Assembly: GCF_900112615.1 (NCBI RefSeq)
Contig: NZ_FOMK01000011.1
Location: 62,001-126,000 of the forward strand
Length of the DNA stretch: 64,000 nucleotides
From: Chitinophaga sp. CF118
Lineage (GTDB): Bacteria > Bacteroidota > Bacteroidia > Chitinophagales > Chitinophagaceae
Reading direction: 5' to 3'
The position numbers and the translations under genes were made by a program. Below the pieces are notes generated by a model that made no database searches, had not been told where the DNA came from, and was given only the letters and a program-made list of their open reading frames with translations. This document shows, in pieces, positions 36,102-44,982 of this stretch. Numbering within the stretch: position 1 is the first letter of the stretch; each line of letters begins with the position of its first letter.

Positions 36102-36121
36102 GTTTATTAAAAATTATTGAA

Positions 36122-37018
36122 TTAATCTGCTTTACATTCATATACCACAGAGCTGCATCTGTCTACATCTTTCAATCCTTTCCTGTAAGATGCCAGACCA
36201 TGAAGAAAGCCTGGAATAAGGCGACTGCGGCCAGTTTTGTACTTTTCGCTCAACAGGCTTACATAGAAACCATCAAACACCATCGGGTGTTTTTTTACAA
36301 TACGGATCTTGTGTTGTTTCAGTAATTGCTCCATCGAATTAGGAGAAAAGTGATAGAGGTGACGGGGTACATCATAAGCAGCCCAGAAGGCGCCATAATG
36401 TTCCGCATCTGGTGATGTATAGTTAGGCACTGCTATAAGCAATGTTCCTTCCGGCTTTAATAAAATACGGATTTGCTGCAGATATTCATTCAATCCATGC
36501 ACATGCTCAAGTACATGCCACATGGTAATGGCATCATATTGTTGCGTTGGTAATTTGAATAGCTCCGAAGAGGGGAGCGGTTCTATATTGTATAATGTTT
36601 TAGCATTCTGACGCGCATTATCATCCGGTTCTAATCCTGTAATCTCCCAGCCGGCCTGTTTCATATAATGAAGGAAGGCACCTGTTCCACACCCGATATC
36701 CAGTAAACTTCCCTGTTTAAGACCAGTGCCGGCCTTTACCCAGTTTTGTTTGGAACGTAAAGTGATCTTTCTTACGCTGTGGTATAAACGGTTAATAAGT
36801 CCCTTGCGTGTTTCGGAATGCGAAATGTATTCGGCCGACTGATAATAACGTCCTATTTCCTGGCTGCCGGGTACGTTTTGTGTAAATCGTCCACTGCAAT
36901 GTCCGCAATGAAAGATGTCAAAGGATTCCAGTGATACAGTATAATCCTTTGCAGTCAGTACCTTGTGTATATTGTTCGACCCGCATATCGGGCAAGTGTT
37001 ATGATAGATAAAAGACAT
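36122..37018 (-). CDS. Class I SAM methyltransferase with N-terminal zinc ribbon
   Basis: A 298-residue methyltransferase. The N-terminal CPICGSNNIHKV ... HCGHCSGRF forms a four-cysteine zinc ribbon. Motif I is LLDIGCGTGAFLHYM, motif II is ITGLEPDD, and a later motif reads DAITMWHVLEHVHGL, the 'methyltransferase 11/23' type common in cell-surface polysaccharide or small-molecule pathways. The substrate cannot be told. The stop of this gene lies close to the M57 terminator, and the mutase gene is 42 bp upstream on the same strand. Confidence 0.85.
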   Translation of the reverse strand: MSFIYHNTCPICGSNNIHKVLTAKDYTVSLESFDIFHCGHCSGRFTQNVPGSQEIGRYYQSAEYISHSETRKGLINRLYHSVRKITLRSKQNWVKAGTGLKQGSLLDIGCGTGAFLHYMKQAGWEITGLEPDDNARQNAKTLYNIEPLPSSELFKLPTQQYDAITMWHVLEHVHGLNEYLQQIRILLKPEGTLLIAVPNYTSPDAEHYGAFWAAYDVPRHLYHFSPNSMEQLLKQHKIRIVKKHPMVFDGFYVSLLSEKYKTGRSRLIPGFLHGLASYRKGLKDVDRCSSVVYECKAD

Positions 37019-37060
37019 GGCCTAAAAATAATACGAATTTTAATACCAGCAACATCTCTA

Positions 37061-38608
37061 TTATCTGTGTTCCCCCCATACTTTTCTCAAAGTATCTGCA
37101 ATCTCGCCCAGAGTGCAATAATTTTCAACAGCTTCAACAACTATAGGCATCAGATTTTCAGTCGTATGTGCGGCATTTTCCAGTCGCTGTAACAGCGACA
37201 TTACCAACTCATTATTCCGGCGGCTCTTTAATAATTGTAGTTTTTCTGTCTGAATCTGGCGGATACTATCATCTATCCGGAATAGTTCAGGGGCTACTTC
37301 CTCCTCTACGGTAAACTTGTTAACGCCCACAATGACCTTTTTCCCGTTTTCCACATCCCGCTGGTACTGGTAGGCACTACGGGCAATTTCATCCTGAACA
37401 AAGCCCTGTTCAATGGCGCTTACCGCCCCACCCATCGCATCTATCCGGTTAATCAGTTCCCATGCTTTACTTTCTACCTCATTGGTAAGGGCTTCCACAT
37501 AATAGGAGCCTGCAAGGGGATCTACCGTATCTGCTATGCCGCTTTCGTAGCCTACAATCTGCTGCGTACGTAGTGCTATACGGGCTGCCGCTTCCGTGGG
37601 CAGGGAAAGGGCTTCGTCATATCCATTGGTATGGAGGGACTGTGTACCTCCCAGGGTAGCTGCCAGCGTTTGTAAGGCTACCCGCACAATATTGTTATGT
37701 GGTTGCTGGGCTGTTAAAGTACTTCCGCCGGTTTGTGTATGGAAACGCATCATCTGTGCCTTGGGATCAGTAGCCCCCAGTGAGGTGGTAATATGAGCCC
37801 ACATGCGGCGGGCAGCCCTGAACTTGGCTACTTCTTCAAACAAATGGTTGTGTGCATTGAAGAAGAAAGAAAGGCGGCGTGCAAATACATTAATATCCAG
37901 CCCTTTTGCCTGTGCGGCTTCCAGGTAGGCCTTCCCGTTAGCAAGTGTAAAGGCTAGTTCCTGTACTGCATTGGCCCCGGCTTCGCGTATATGGTAGCCA
38001 GATATGGAAATGGTATTCCATTTAGGTACCTCATGGCTGCAATAATCAAAGATATCGGTGATGAGCCGCATAGATGGCTTGGGAGGATAGATAAAGGTGC
38101 CACGTGCTGCATATTCTTTCAGAATATCGTTCTGGATAGTACCGGATATTTTTTTCAGGTCTGCCCCCTGCCTTTTTGCCAGCGCGATATATAGGGCCAG
38201 CAGAATAAAACCCGTCGCATTGATGGTCATCGAGGTGGTGATCTTTTCCAGGTCAATACCCTGAAATAAACGTTCCATATCTTCCAGAGAATCGATGGCA
38301 ACTCCTACCTTACCTACTTCACCTTCAGACATGGGATGATCGGAATCATAACCGATCTGTGTGGGCAGGTCAAATGCTACACTTAGTCCACTTACGCCCT
38401 GACTCAGCAGGTAATGATACCGCTGATTGGATGCCTCTGCTGTACTGAAACCGGCATACTGCCGCATTGTCCACAATTTATCACGGTACATGGAAGCATG
38501 TACGCCACGGGTAAAAGGAAACTCCCCTGGCTGCTCATTCATGGGAACAGGCTGGGTATATACAGCTTCTATTGTGATACCGGCATCTGTTTTGATAATA
38601 TTTTCCAT
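37061..38608 (-). CDS. Methylmalonyl-CoA mutase-type large (alpha) subunit, no B12 domain
   Basis: A 515-residue mutase catalytic TIM-barrel subunit. Seen: RQYAGFSTAEASNQRY, VAFDLPTQIGYDSDHP, FIYPPKPSMRLITDIF, SISGYHIREAGA and TGGSTLTAQQPHNNIVR. The Tyr in RQYAGFS and the Arg in PPKPSMR are, from memory of the family, those that mark methylmalonyl-CoA rather than isobutyryl-CoA mutases. The protein ends just after the barrel linker (EIADTLRKVWGEHR) and has no DxHxxG cobalamin domain, so it must work with a separate B12-binding subunit not encoded nearby. The ATG at 38608 is preferred to one 12 codons upstream. Confidence 0.87.
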   Translation of the reverse strand: MENIIKTDAGITIEAVYTQPVPMNEQPGEFPFTRGVHASMYRDKLWTMRQYAGFSTAEASNQRYHYLLSQGVSGLSVAFDLPTQIGYDSDHPMSEGEVGKVGVAIDSLEDMERLFQGIDLEKITTSMTINATGFILLALYIALAKRQGADLKKISGTIQNDILKEYAARGTFIYPPKPSMRLITDIFDYCSHEVPKWNTISISGYHIREAGANAVQELAFTLANGKAYLEAAQAKGLDINVFARRLSFFFNAHNHLFEEVAKFRAARRMWAHITTSLGATDPKAQMMRFHTQTGGSTLTAQQPHNNIVRVALQTLAATLGGTQSLHTNGYDEALSLPTEAAARIALRTQQIVGYESGIADTVDPLAGSYYVEALTNEVESKAWELINRIDAMGGAVSAIEQGFVQDEIARSAYQYQRDVENGKKVIVGVNKFTVEEEVAPELFRIDDSIRQIQTEKLQLLKSRRNNELVMSLLQRLENAAHTTENLMPIVVEAVENYCTLGEIADTLRKVWGEHR

Positions 38609-38718
38609 AGTTTGACGCTTCGTGGAATGATGAAGTAGCAGCAATGTTACATAATTATTACGTTATTGCTGTGTCGGGAAAATAATTGATAATTTGCAGA
38701 AGACCTTTTAGAGAAGCC

Positions 38719-39645
38719 ATGTTCATTTACGGATTGTTATTACTCACTTTCGCCCTGGCCTTGTTCAGCCTTTTCCTGTTATTCACTGCTGGCAAGATCG
38801 TCTTGCGGCACAGTTGGAGCCGCCTGTTGCTGGCACTTTCATTAGGGGTATTCATTTATTTATACGGTACCTGGATATACCTTACTATTCATGCCAAATA
38901 TGGTTTTGGTATTTGTCTGCTGATCTGTTTACTGACTTTGTTCTTCCGAAAAAAGACTGAGGCAAAAGTTCCCCGGATCTGGAAAATGGGTACCAACCTG
39001 TTTTTTTCCTCCCTGCTGATTTTATTAAGTGTGCTGTATTTTACCGGCACCACCGGTAAACCCAAAACCATAGAATTATCCTTCCCACTCAAAACGGGCC
39101 GTTATTTTGTTTTACAGGGAGGCAAGGGCTTACCTACAAACCTGTTTCATTATAGCCTGCGTGGGGCAATTTATGCTATGGATATCGTAAAATTAAGACC
39201 TAATGGTAGCAGGGCAAATGCCATTTTCAGCCGCCGCCTGGAAGATTATGAGATCTTTGGCGATACACTGTACAGCCCCTGTAACGGTCGTGTGGTAAAG
39301 GCATACGGTGGTGACCGGGATAACATTCCGCCAGATATGAGCCGTGGACCGCAGAACACAAACCAGGTACTGATTGAAACTGATTCCAGCTTTGTATTCC
39401 TGGCTCATCTGAAAAAGGGAAGCATAATTGTGAAACAGGGAGATATGGTTACTTATGGGCAGCCTCTTGGTTGTGTAGGTAATTCCGGATTCAGTACAGA
39501 ACCTCACCTGCATATCCAGGCACATGTTAAAACCCGGGGTATACCCTGGTATCAGTCACCACCACTTTATATTCACTTTAATCACAAGGGATATTTGTTA
39601 TATGAGGTGATAAGGCCAAAAAGGGTTGTGATGATTGAGCATTAG
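38719..39645 (+). CDS. Membrane-anchored M23 (LytM) family metallopeptidase
   Basis: A 308-residue protein with about four N-terminal transmembrane helices (residues 1-115) and a C-terminal M23 domain. The zinc and catalytic motifs are present in part: HLKKGSIIVKQGDMV, GNSGFSTEPHLHIQAH; the first ligand would lie in YAMDIVKL (Asp). M23 enzymes cut peptidoglycan cross-bridges or act as scaffolds for amidases. The ATG at 38719 fits the first transmembrane helix. It is divergent from the mutase gene. Confidence 0.85.
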   Translation: MFIYGLLLLTFALALFSLFLLFTAGKIVLRHSWSRLLLALSLGVFIYLYGTWIYLTIHAKYGFGICLLICLLTLFFRKKTEAKVPRIWKMGTNLFFSSLLILLSVLYFTGTTGKPKTIELSFPLKTGRYFVLQGGKGLPTNLFHYSLRGAIYAMDIVKLRPNGSRANAIFSRRLEDYEIFGDTLYSPCNGRVVKAYGGDRDNIPPDMSRGPQNTNQVLIETDSSFVFLAHLKKGSIIVKQGDMVTYGQPLGCVGNSGFSTEPHLHIQAHVKTRGIPWYQSPPLYIHFNHKGYLLYEVIRPKRVVMIEH

Positions 39646-39720
39646 TATCTGAAGATGTTAAGTCCTCAGAGGGGCTTTCAATTAAGTCGCTGGTAGCTAC
39701 AAAAGATTAGTTTGTTATAA

Positions 39721-39764
39721 AATACAAAGGGAAGATTCCTCACGGAACCTTCCCTTTGTATTTT
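39721..39764. terminator. Bidirectional terminator after the M23 gene
   Basis: AATACAAAGGGAAG / CTTCCCTTTGTATT with a small internal mismatch and GATTCC/GGAACC near the loop. It serves the M23 gene and the converging small membrane protein gene. Confidence 0.85.
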
Positions 39765-39777
39765 AACAAATTTATGA

Positions 39778-40308
39778 TTAGAATAGCTGTTTTGCCTCAG
39801 CATTCAATATTTGAGAAGTTAATTCTGATGGAGAGTTGTCGGCTTGCAGGAATATTTCCAGGATCTGTTTGTTTAAATCCATAGCCGTAGCTTCCTGCGG
39901 AAGCTGGCTGGCAACCTGGTTAATAATTGTGATAGTCTGTTCTTTCAGTGTTTTAACTGCTTCCCAGGCCACAGGAGATACATAAATTTGCTGAGCTACA
40001 TTATGATCATATTCGGCTTTGATAGTTTGTATAAGTCCTATCTGCATGTCTGTCGCCGTCAGTCCCTGTTGGAATACACGACCTATAAGATTTTGCAGAT
40101 TAATACGCTCTACCAGTAATACCAGGCGTTCATAGGCTTGCAGTTGTAAAGGAAGTACAGATTTGTCGGTACTCTTTGCTGCTACCTGAGGAGTGGGTTC
40201 ATTTTTAGGCTTGATGAACATATCTTTTACAGTCATATACAATACTGCAATAACGCCTATAGCCAATACGAGGTAAAGCAATGTTTGATTAGAGATCATG
40301 TAGTTCAA
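39778..40308 (-). CDS. Conserved Bacteroidota single-TM protein (unknown function)
   Basis: A 176-residue protein (173 if it starts at the second ATG, 40299). It has one N-terminal transmembrane helix (LLYLVLAIGVIAVLYMTV), a short polar linker and a helical cytoplasmic or periplasmic domain (LQAYERLVLLVERINLQNLI ... EYDHNVAQQIYVSPVAWEAVK). This resembles a conserved hypothetical family frequent in this phylum; no motif points to a function. Confidence 0.72.
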   Translation of the reverse strand: MNYMISNQTLLYLVLAIGVIAVLYMTVKDMFIKPKNEPTPQVAAKSTDKSVLPLQLQAYERLVLLVERINLQNLIGRVFQQGLTATDMQIGLIQTIKAEYDHNVAQQIYVSPVAWEAVKTLKEQTITIINQVASQLPQEATAMDLNKQILEIFLQADNSPSELTSQILNAEAKQLF

Positions 40309-40321
40309 TTATTTACAGCTG

Positions 40322-40329
40322 CAAATATA
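40322..40329 (-). promoter_or_regulatory. -7 box of the single-TM protein gene
   Basis: Reverse strand TATATTTG fits TAnnTTTG, 13-22 bp upstream of the two candidate start codons. Confidence 0.45.
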
Positions 40330-40399
40330 TATAAATCAATTAATATGGTGCAGTTCAGTTTCTTATCTGTATAACGAATGGAGAGCTCATCAGTTACTA

Positions 40400-40457
40400 C
40401 AACTTTCTATAACGATGAAAGGCTCCGCCAGGAGCCTTTCATCGTTATAGAAAGTTG
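40400..40457. repeat. Perfect 27-bp-arm palindrome without U-tract
   Basis: Left arm 40400-40426 begins CAACTTTCTATAACG and ends AAAGGCTCC; right arm 40431-40457 is its exact reverse complement; the loop is GCCA. No run of T follows on either strand. It lies just downstream of aspC and could be a terminator, an mRNA 3'-end stabiliser, or a protein-binding site. Confidence 0.85.
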
Positions 40458-40475
40458 ATTTTATTAAACAGGAAA

Positions 40476-41678
40476 CTAAGCCAGTTGTCCTAAGCCTGCC
40501 GCTAATCTTTTAATTCCTTCCTGTAATTTCTCTCTGGAAGCAGCATATGACATTCTGATACAATCTGGTTGTTCAAATGCAGAACCTGTAACCAGGGATA
40601 CATTCGCTTTATGTAAAAGATACATGCAAAGGTCGTCTGCATTATTAACAACAGTTCCTTCAAAGGATTTACCGAAAAATGCACTTACATCCGGGAACAT
40701 ATAAAAGGCACCATCCGGTTCAATCAGTTTTAATCCGGGGATCTTGCTCAGCAGATCATACACCAGCGTACGTCTTTCTCTGAATTCAGCTACCATTGTA
40801 TGTGCTGTACTCAGGTCGCCGGTGAGGGCTGTAACAGCAGCCTTCTGTGTGATAGAGGACGTTGCTGAAGTGAACTGGCTTTGCATATTTTCAGCTGCTT
40901 TAGCAACAGCTTTGGGAGCGGCAAGGTAACCAAGTCGCCAGCCGGTCATGGCAAAGCCTTTACTAAGGCCATTGATAATGATGGTACGTTCCTGCATCCC
41001 TTCAAACTGGGCGATGCTTTCATGTTTACCAACGTAGTTAATATATTCATAGATCTCATCTGCCATGATATAGATGCCTGGATACCGGGCAAATACATCT
41101 GCCAGTGCTTTCAGTTCATCCTTGCTGTATACAGATCCGGTAGGATTGCAGGGAGAGGAGAACATGAACAGTTTTGTTTTAGGCGTGATAGCAGCTTCCA
41201 GCTGGGCAGGTGTTATCTTATATTTATTTTCTATGCTGCAGGGAATGAATTTTACCTCACCCTGGCACAGTTTTACTAATTCGGAATAAGTAACCCAGTA
41301 GGGGGTGGGAATAATTACCTCATCGCCCGGATTAATCACACTCAATACGGTATTGGCAATACTTTGTTTGGCGCCGGTAGATACGACGATCTGTTCGGGC
41401 GTATATTCCAGGCCATTATCACGTTGCAGCTTTTTTACTATTGCCTGTCGCAGGTCGGCAATACCGGCTACTGGTGTATAATGAGTAAAGCCTTCATCGA
41501 TGGCTTTTTTAGCGGCCTCCCGGATATGGGCAGGTGTATCAAAGTCAGGTTCTCCTATACTTAGATCAACAATGTCTATCCCCTGGGCCTTAAGTTCACG
41601 ACTTAATTTGGCCATTTTAATTGTTTGTGGCTCAGATATCCTTGACAGCCTTTCTGCTAATTCCAATTGCTTCGTCAT
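40476..41678 (-). CDS. aspC: Pyridoxal-phosphate aminotransferase, aspartate type
   Basis: A 400-residue class I aminotransferase (aspartate/2-oxoglutarate type, subgroup I-gamma). The N-terminal strap reads SIGEPDFDTP, the cofactor lysine sits in NGLSKGFAMTGWRLGY, and the substrate-carboxylate Arg region is CIRMSYAAS. It likely interconverts aspartate/oxaloacetate or a related pair; exact specificity (aspartate versus prephenate) is uncertain. It has a good promoter box (41715-41708), which is part of a 34-bp repeat that recurs 3.3 kb away. Confidence 0.93.
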   Translation of the reverse strand: MTKQLELAERLSRISEPQTIKMAKLSRELKAQGIDIVDLSIGEPDFDTPAHIREAAKKAIDEGFTHYTPVAGIADLRQAIVKKLQRDNGLEYTPEQIVVSTGAKQSIANTVLSVINPGDEVIIPTPYWVTYSELVKLCQGEVKFIPCSIENKYKITPAQLEAAITPKTKLFMFSSPCNPTGSVYSKDELKALADVFARYPGIYIMADEIYEYINYVGKHESIAQFEGMQERTIIINGLSKGFAMTGWRLGYLAAPKAVAKAAENMQSQFTSATSSITQKAAVTALTGDLSTAHTMVAEFRERRTLVYDLLSKIPGLKLIEPDGAFYMFPDVSAFFGKSFEGTVVNNADDLCMYLLHKANVSLVTGSAFEQPDCIRMSYAASREKLQEGIKRLAAGLGQLA

Positions 41679-41693
41679 AATAAAAGTTTTATT

Positions 41694-41727
41694 GGGTTAA
41701 CTGGTAACAAACGTACAATAATTTTGG
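41694..41727. repeat. 34-bp direct repeat, copy A (contains aspC promoter box)
   Basis: The sequence starts GGGTTAACTGGTAACAAAC and ends ACAATAATTTTGG. It recurs at 44983-45016 with 2 mismatches, in the same orientation; weaker similarity extends about 19 bp further right. On the reverse strand it contains TACGTTTG. Confidence 0.85.
41708..41715 (-). promoter_or_regulatory. -7 box of aspC
   Basis: Reverse strand TACGTTTG fits TAnnTTTG, 29 bp upstream of the aspC ATG at 41678; lies inside the 34-bp repeat copy A. Confidence 0.6.
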
Positions 41728-41821
41728 AAGTGAAATAAAAACAATTGTGGGGACTTTGCTTAGGAGATAGGGAAAATTAATGATGAACGAGATTACGATT
41801 CAAGCTTTGGGGTCCTAAGGG

Positions 41822-41852
41822 AAAGGAGCCGGCCAAAATGGCCGGTTCCTTT
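41822..41852 (-). terminator. Hairpin after the M57/DUF5648 gene
   Basis: AAAGGAGCCGGCC / GGCCGGTTCCTTT (one G:T pair) with an AAAAT loop, 21 bp past the stop. It has only a short T-run on the reverse strand, so the terminator call is moderate. Confidence 0.7.
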
Positions 41853-41873
41853 AGAGTGAGTCAGTAGAAACTA

Positions 41874-43091
41874 TTAATATACATAACCGGCAACCCCTTC
41901 AAGGGTATAACCACTTGCACCGGCACCAAATTCGCTGTAGTTAACAGTATAGAAGTGATCTGCTCTGGCAAGATTGAAATAGCGGTACAGAGGCCGGGTT
42001 CCTGCTACCTGCGTGGTGAAGAGATAACCGGAAACGCCTTCAAGGCTGTAACCGCCTGAACCAGCACCTATTTCAGCATAATTGGCAGTATAAAAATGAT
42101 CTCCGTTAGCAGAGTTATAGTAACGGTAAAATGGTGAACTGCCTGATACTTGTGAAGTATACATATACCCTTCTCCTTTTTCGAAATTGTAAGAGGACCC
42201 GGAAGCATTCAGTTCTGTGCTGTTCAATGTGTAGAAATGATCCTGGGTATTACCATTGTAATAACGCAACAGACGTTTTGTATTTACTGCGTTTGGATAA
42301 ACAATACCATAGGATATGATATCATAATAAGTATATCCAGCCCAGTCTAGTACTACCGCATTCATAAGAGAATTGGGATCTGACGCATTAGGTGTTTCCG
42401 GAATCAGTACACCATTTGCCTGATTCGTATGCATAAATCCTAAGCAGTGTCCTAATTCATGTGTAATGGCAAATTGTTTCCGACTGGCGCTTAATGTACT
42501 GTAGTACAGATTAATGTTTACAGTAGGACCGCAGTTACCTGTTACATCCGGGAATGATGCAAATGCAATGGTAGTGGTAGAGGCATCTGTATAAGAACTA
42601 AAAACAATTCTTGCCTCAAAAGGACTGGTTACACGTGATAGTTTAACTAAACAATCCGTACCGTTCCAGTTACTGATTGCCTGATCAATAGCGGTTTGCC
42701 AGGCGGTAGGTACTGTTCCATCAGCATAAATTGTAACACTACCTGCCACAGTGGTGTTCATGATGAAGTCGTAGCGGCGTTGTGTGGTACGGCCTCCTGC
42801 ATCTTCGCTGCTGGTCGCGGCAGCTTTGGCATAATGTTCACTGGCAGATTTCAGTGACATAATTACATCACCATCAATGGTAAATTCTTTCTTCGCGTCA
42901 TCGAAGGTAATCTTGTCAGTTTTAGCGCCTGTAACTTCGCTCAAAAAAGATCTCAATGTTGCTACATCTTCCGTTTGTTTGGGAGGAGTTTCAGATACCT
43001 GATTTTCTTTTCGACAGGAAATAACAAAGAAACTAAACAAAAACAATGCAAACAAAGGCCGGGCAATGGCCATACGTGTCCTGGTTAACAT
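41874..43091 (-). CDS. M57-like zinc metalloprotease lipoprotein with C-terminal DUF5648 repeats
   Basis: A 405-residue predicted lipoprotein (lipobox-like FFVISC). The catalytic domain has zinc motif THELGHCLGFMH. It carries about 120 C-terminal residues of three repeated units, each containing a RYYN/RYFN ... DHFYT ... GxxGYxLEG/E GYxY pattern (YRYYNGNTQDHFYTLNST, YRYYNSANGDHFYTANYA, YRYFNLARADHFYTVNYS). That is the DUF5648 pattern, thought to bind surface or carbohydrate targets. The start at 43091 gives a good signal; ATGs at 43115 and 43073 are possible. It belongs with two other M57-like genes in the window. Confidence 0.83.
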   Translation of the reverse strand: MLTRTRMAIARPLFALFLFSFFVISCRKENQVSETPPKQTEDVATLRSFLSEVTGAKTDKITFDDAKKEFTIDGDVIMSLKSASEHYAKAAATSSEDAGGRTTQRRYDFIMNTTVAGSVTIYADGTVPTAWQTAIDQAISNWNGTDCLVKLSRVTSPFEARIVFSSYTDASTTTIAFASFPDVTGNCGPTVNINLYYSTLSASRKQFAITHELGHCLGFMHTNQANGVLIPETPNASDPNSLMNAVVLDWAGYTYYDIISYGIVYPNAVNTKRLLRYYNGNTQDHFYTLNSTELNASGSSYNFEKGEGYMYTSQVSGSSPFYRYYNSANGDHFYTANYAEIGAGSGGYSLEGVSGYLFTTQVAGTRPLYRYFNLARADHFYTVNYSEFGAGASGYTLEGVAGYVY

Positions 43092-43198
43092 AAATAGGGG
43101 GTTTAAAGGGTTCAAAAATGTAGCGTAAATATAATTTAAAAATCGAGTTTTAGTTTATCTTTTAAAGAATTTAAAATGGACAAAAATGATTAGGAATA

Positions 43199-44896
43199 TT
43201 ACAGCTTTAATAATTTGATCGTTACTTTATCATTGCCTTTTTTAGCTCGTAAATAATAAATTCCTGATGATAATTTTGAAAGATCTTCCGGCCATTCATA
43301 ATATATATAACCTTTGCCTATTGTAAAAGATGTATGTTTTACAAGTTGTCCGGCACTGTTATAAAGTAACAGGTTTATTGCCTTGCCATCGATATTATGG
43401 AGATATACTTTTATCTTATCAGTAAAGGGATTAGGGAAAGATTTTATCCAGCTATTGACTAATGATTCTCTTATTTTAATACTATCCTGCCATTGTTTAT
43501 TTAATAATAAATCAAAAGCGGTATGAAAATTTGGAACACCATATCCGCTTTTATTGTCGGGAGTAGTATATCGACTACTGCTTGCTTTTATTGCTTTAAG
43601 AATTTCTAAATTGGAACAGTCCGGGAAAGCCTGCCATAAACAGGCTGTAAGTCCTGTTATTACGGGACATGCATATGAAGTTCCCAATCCGCTCTTGATA
43701 TTACCAGATGTATCAATAAACTGTGTTCCTATACCAAGAGAAACAACATCCGGTTTTATTCGATTATCTGATGTTGGCCCCTTGCCACTGAAAGCCGCAA
43801 CTGCTCCATGGATATCTATTGCTCCAACAGTTAATATATTATCCGCATCTGCAGGAGAAAGAATATATTTCCAGTCAGTGTTCCCTTCATTACCAGCTGC
43901 ATTTACAATGATCATCCCTTTGGAAACGGCTATCTCAGTTGCCCGTGCAACCTGTGTTGTATGCCCGTCAAGCTGTGAATAGGTATAATTATTATAAGGA
44001 CTGTCAAATGTATTATATCCAAGAGCAGAGGAAATAATATCTGCCCCCATGCTATCTGCATACTCCACAGCAGCTATCCAGTTATTCTCTTCAATAGGTT
44101 GTTCAGAAGTTTCATCTTCTGTTCGCATCAGCAGATATTCCGCGTCGGGAGCCGTGCCTATCATTTCTCCGGGTAACATTGATGCTAAAATGGATAAGCA
44201 TTCAGTACCATGATTATCACTTTTATATACGTTTGCAGAGGTATTTACAAAGTCATATGTACCCACTATCCTGTTGTTTTCGCGTAAATACAAGAATGCC
44301 CTGTTTTTATCTACAGTAGAGAATCCTGCATCCAGTAAGGCGATTAATATATTCTCTCCTTTGTACCGGCTATTATGTAAAAATTCACCTTCATGTAAAT
44401 GGATTTGTGCAGCAGCTTTGCCATACATGGAAATGTCTGCATCTTTTGCCATAACAGATACCGGCAAACTATCCGGCATAAATTTCTTCCTGGTATTTTT
44501 CAATGGACTGTGGCGTACTCCTGCTGTATCTGTACTATTGACAAATGAGTAATGTCGAATTTTTTCAAGTGCAGGTACATCATTTGTTTGTATTGCAACA
44601 TAATTAAACCATCGGGAAGTATAGAGGATCTTAATATTTCCCGACTTTGCTATACTATCTATATACGCAGGCGTTACAGGGAGATCTGCTGAATCGATGC
44701 TGATGTGCTGGCGGTTTCGTCTTTCTATAGCACGCTGAGATAAAAATGCTGGCGGTTCAGACAGTGAAAAAGGATTTTTTTGTTTGTCTTTAAATGAAAT
44801 AATATAACGGGGTACCTGGGCTTTCAGGACATCCGGATAAATAGAAATAAGTAATGTGATAACTATAATAAAATGAGGGCGTAAATTAAAGGACAT
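43199..44896 (-). CDS. S8 (subtilisin-like) peptidase with T9SS sorting domain, second copy
   Basis: A 565-residue secreted protease. The ATG at 44896 starts MSFNLRPHFIIVITLLISIY, a signal peptide; the upstream frame extension is not signal-like. The triad is intact: Asp in LLDAGFSTVD, His in DNHGTECLSIL and Ser in GLGTSYACPVITG, with the oxyanion region NAAGNEGN. A T9SS type-A C-terminal domain follows (SFPNPFTDKIKVYLHN ... SSGIYYLRAK). It differs from the other S8 protein in being shorter and lacking extra modules. It is co-oriented with the adjacent M57 protease, 108 bp away. Confidence 0.88.
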   Translation of the reverse strand: MSFNLRPHFIIVITLLISIYPDVLKAQVPRYIISFKDKQKNPFSLSEPPAFLSQRAIERRNRQHISIDSADLPVTPAYIDSIAKSGNIKILYTSRWFNYVAIQTNDVPALEKIRHYSFVNSTDTAGVRHSPLKNTRKKFMPDSLPVSVMAKDADISMYGKAAAQIHLHEGEFLHNSRYKGENILIALLDAGFSTVDKNRAFLYLRENNRIVGTYDFVNTSANVYKSDNHGTECLSILASMLPGEMIGTAPDAEYLLMRTEDETSEQPIEENNWIAAVEYADSMGADIISSALGYNTFDSPYNNYTYSQLDGHTTQVARATEIAVSKGMIIVNAAGNEGNTDWKYILSPADADNILTVGAIDIHGAVAAFSGKGPTSDNRIKPDVVSLGIGTQFIDTSGNIKSGLGTSYACPVITGLTACLWQAFPDCSNLEILKAIKASSSRYTTPDNKSGYGVPNFHTAFDLLLNKQWQDSIKIRESLVNSWIKSFPNPFTDKIKVYLHNIDGKAINLLLYNSAGQLVKHTSFTIGKGYIYYEWPEDLSKLSSGIYYLRAKKGNDKVTIKLLKL

Positions 44897-44982
44897 AGAA
44901 TGGGTATATTGATTATTAAAATAGGGTGTTGAACAGACTGATAAACTGGAATAACTTATTATCGGATATAAACAGCGGACCC

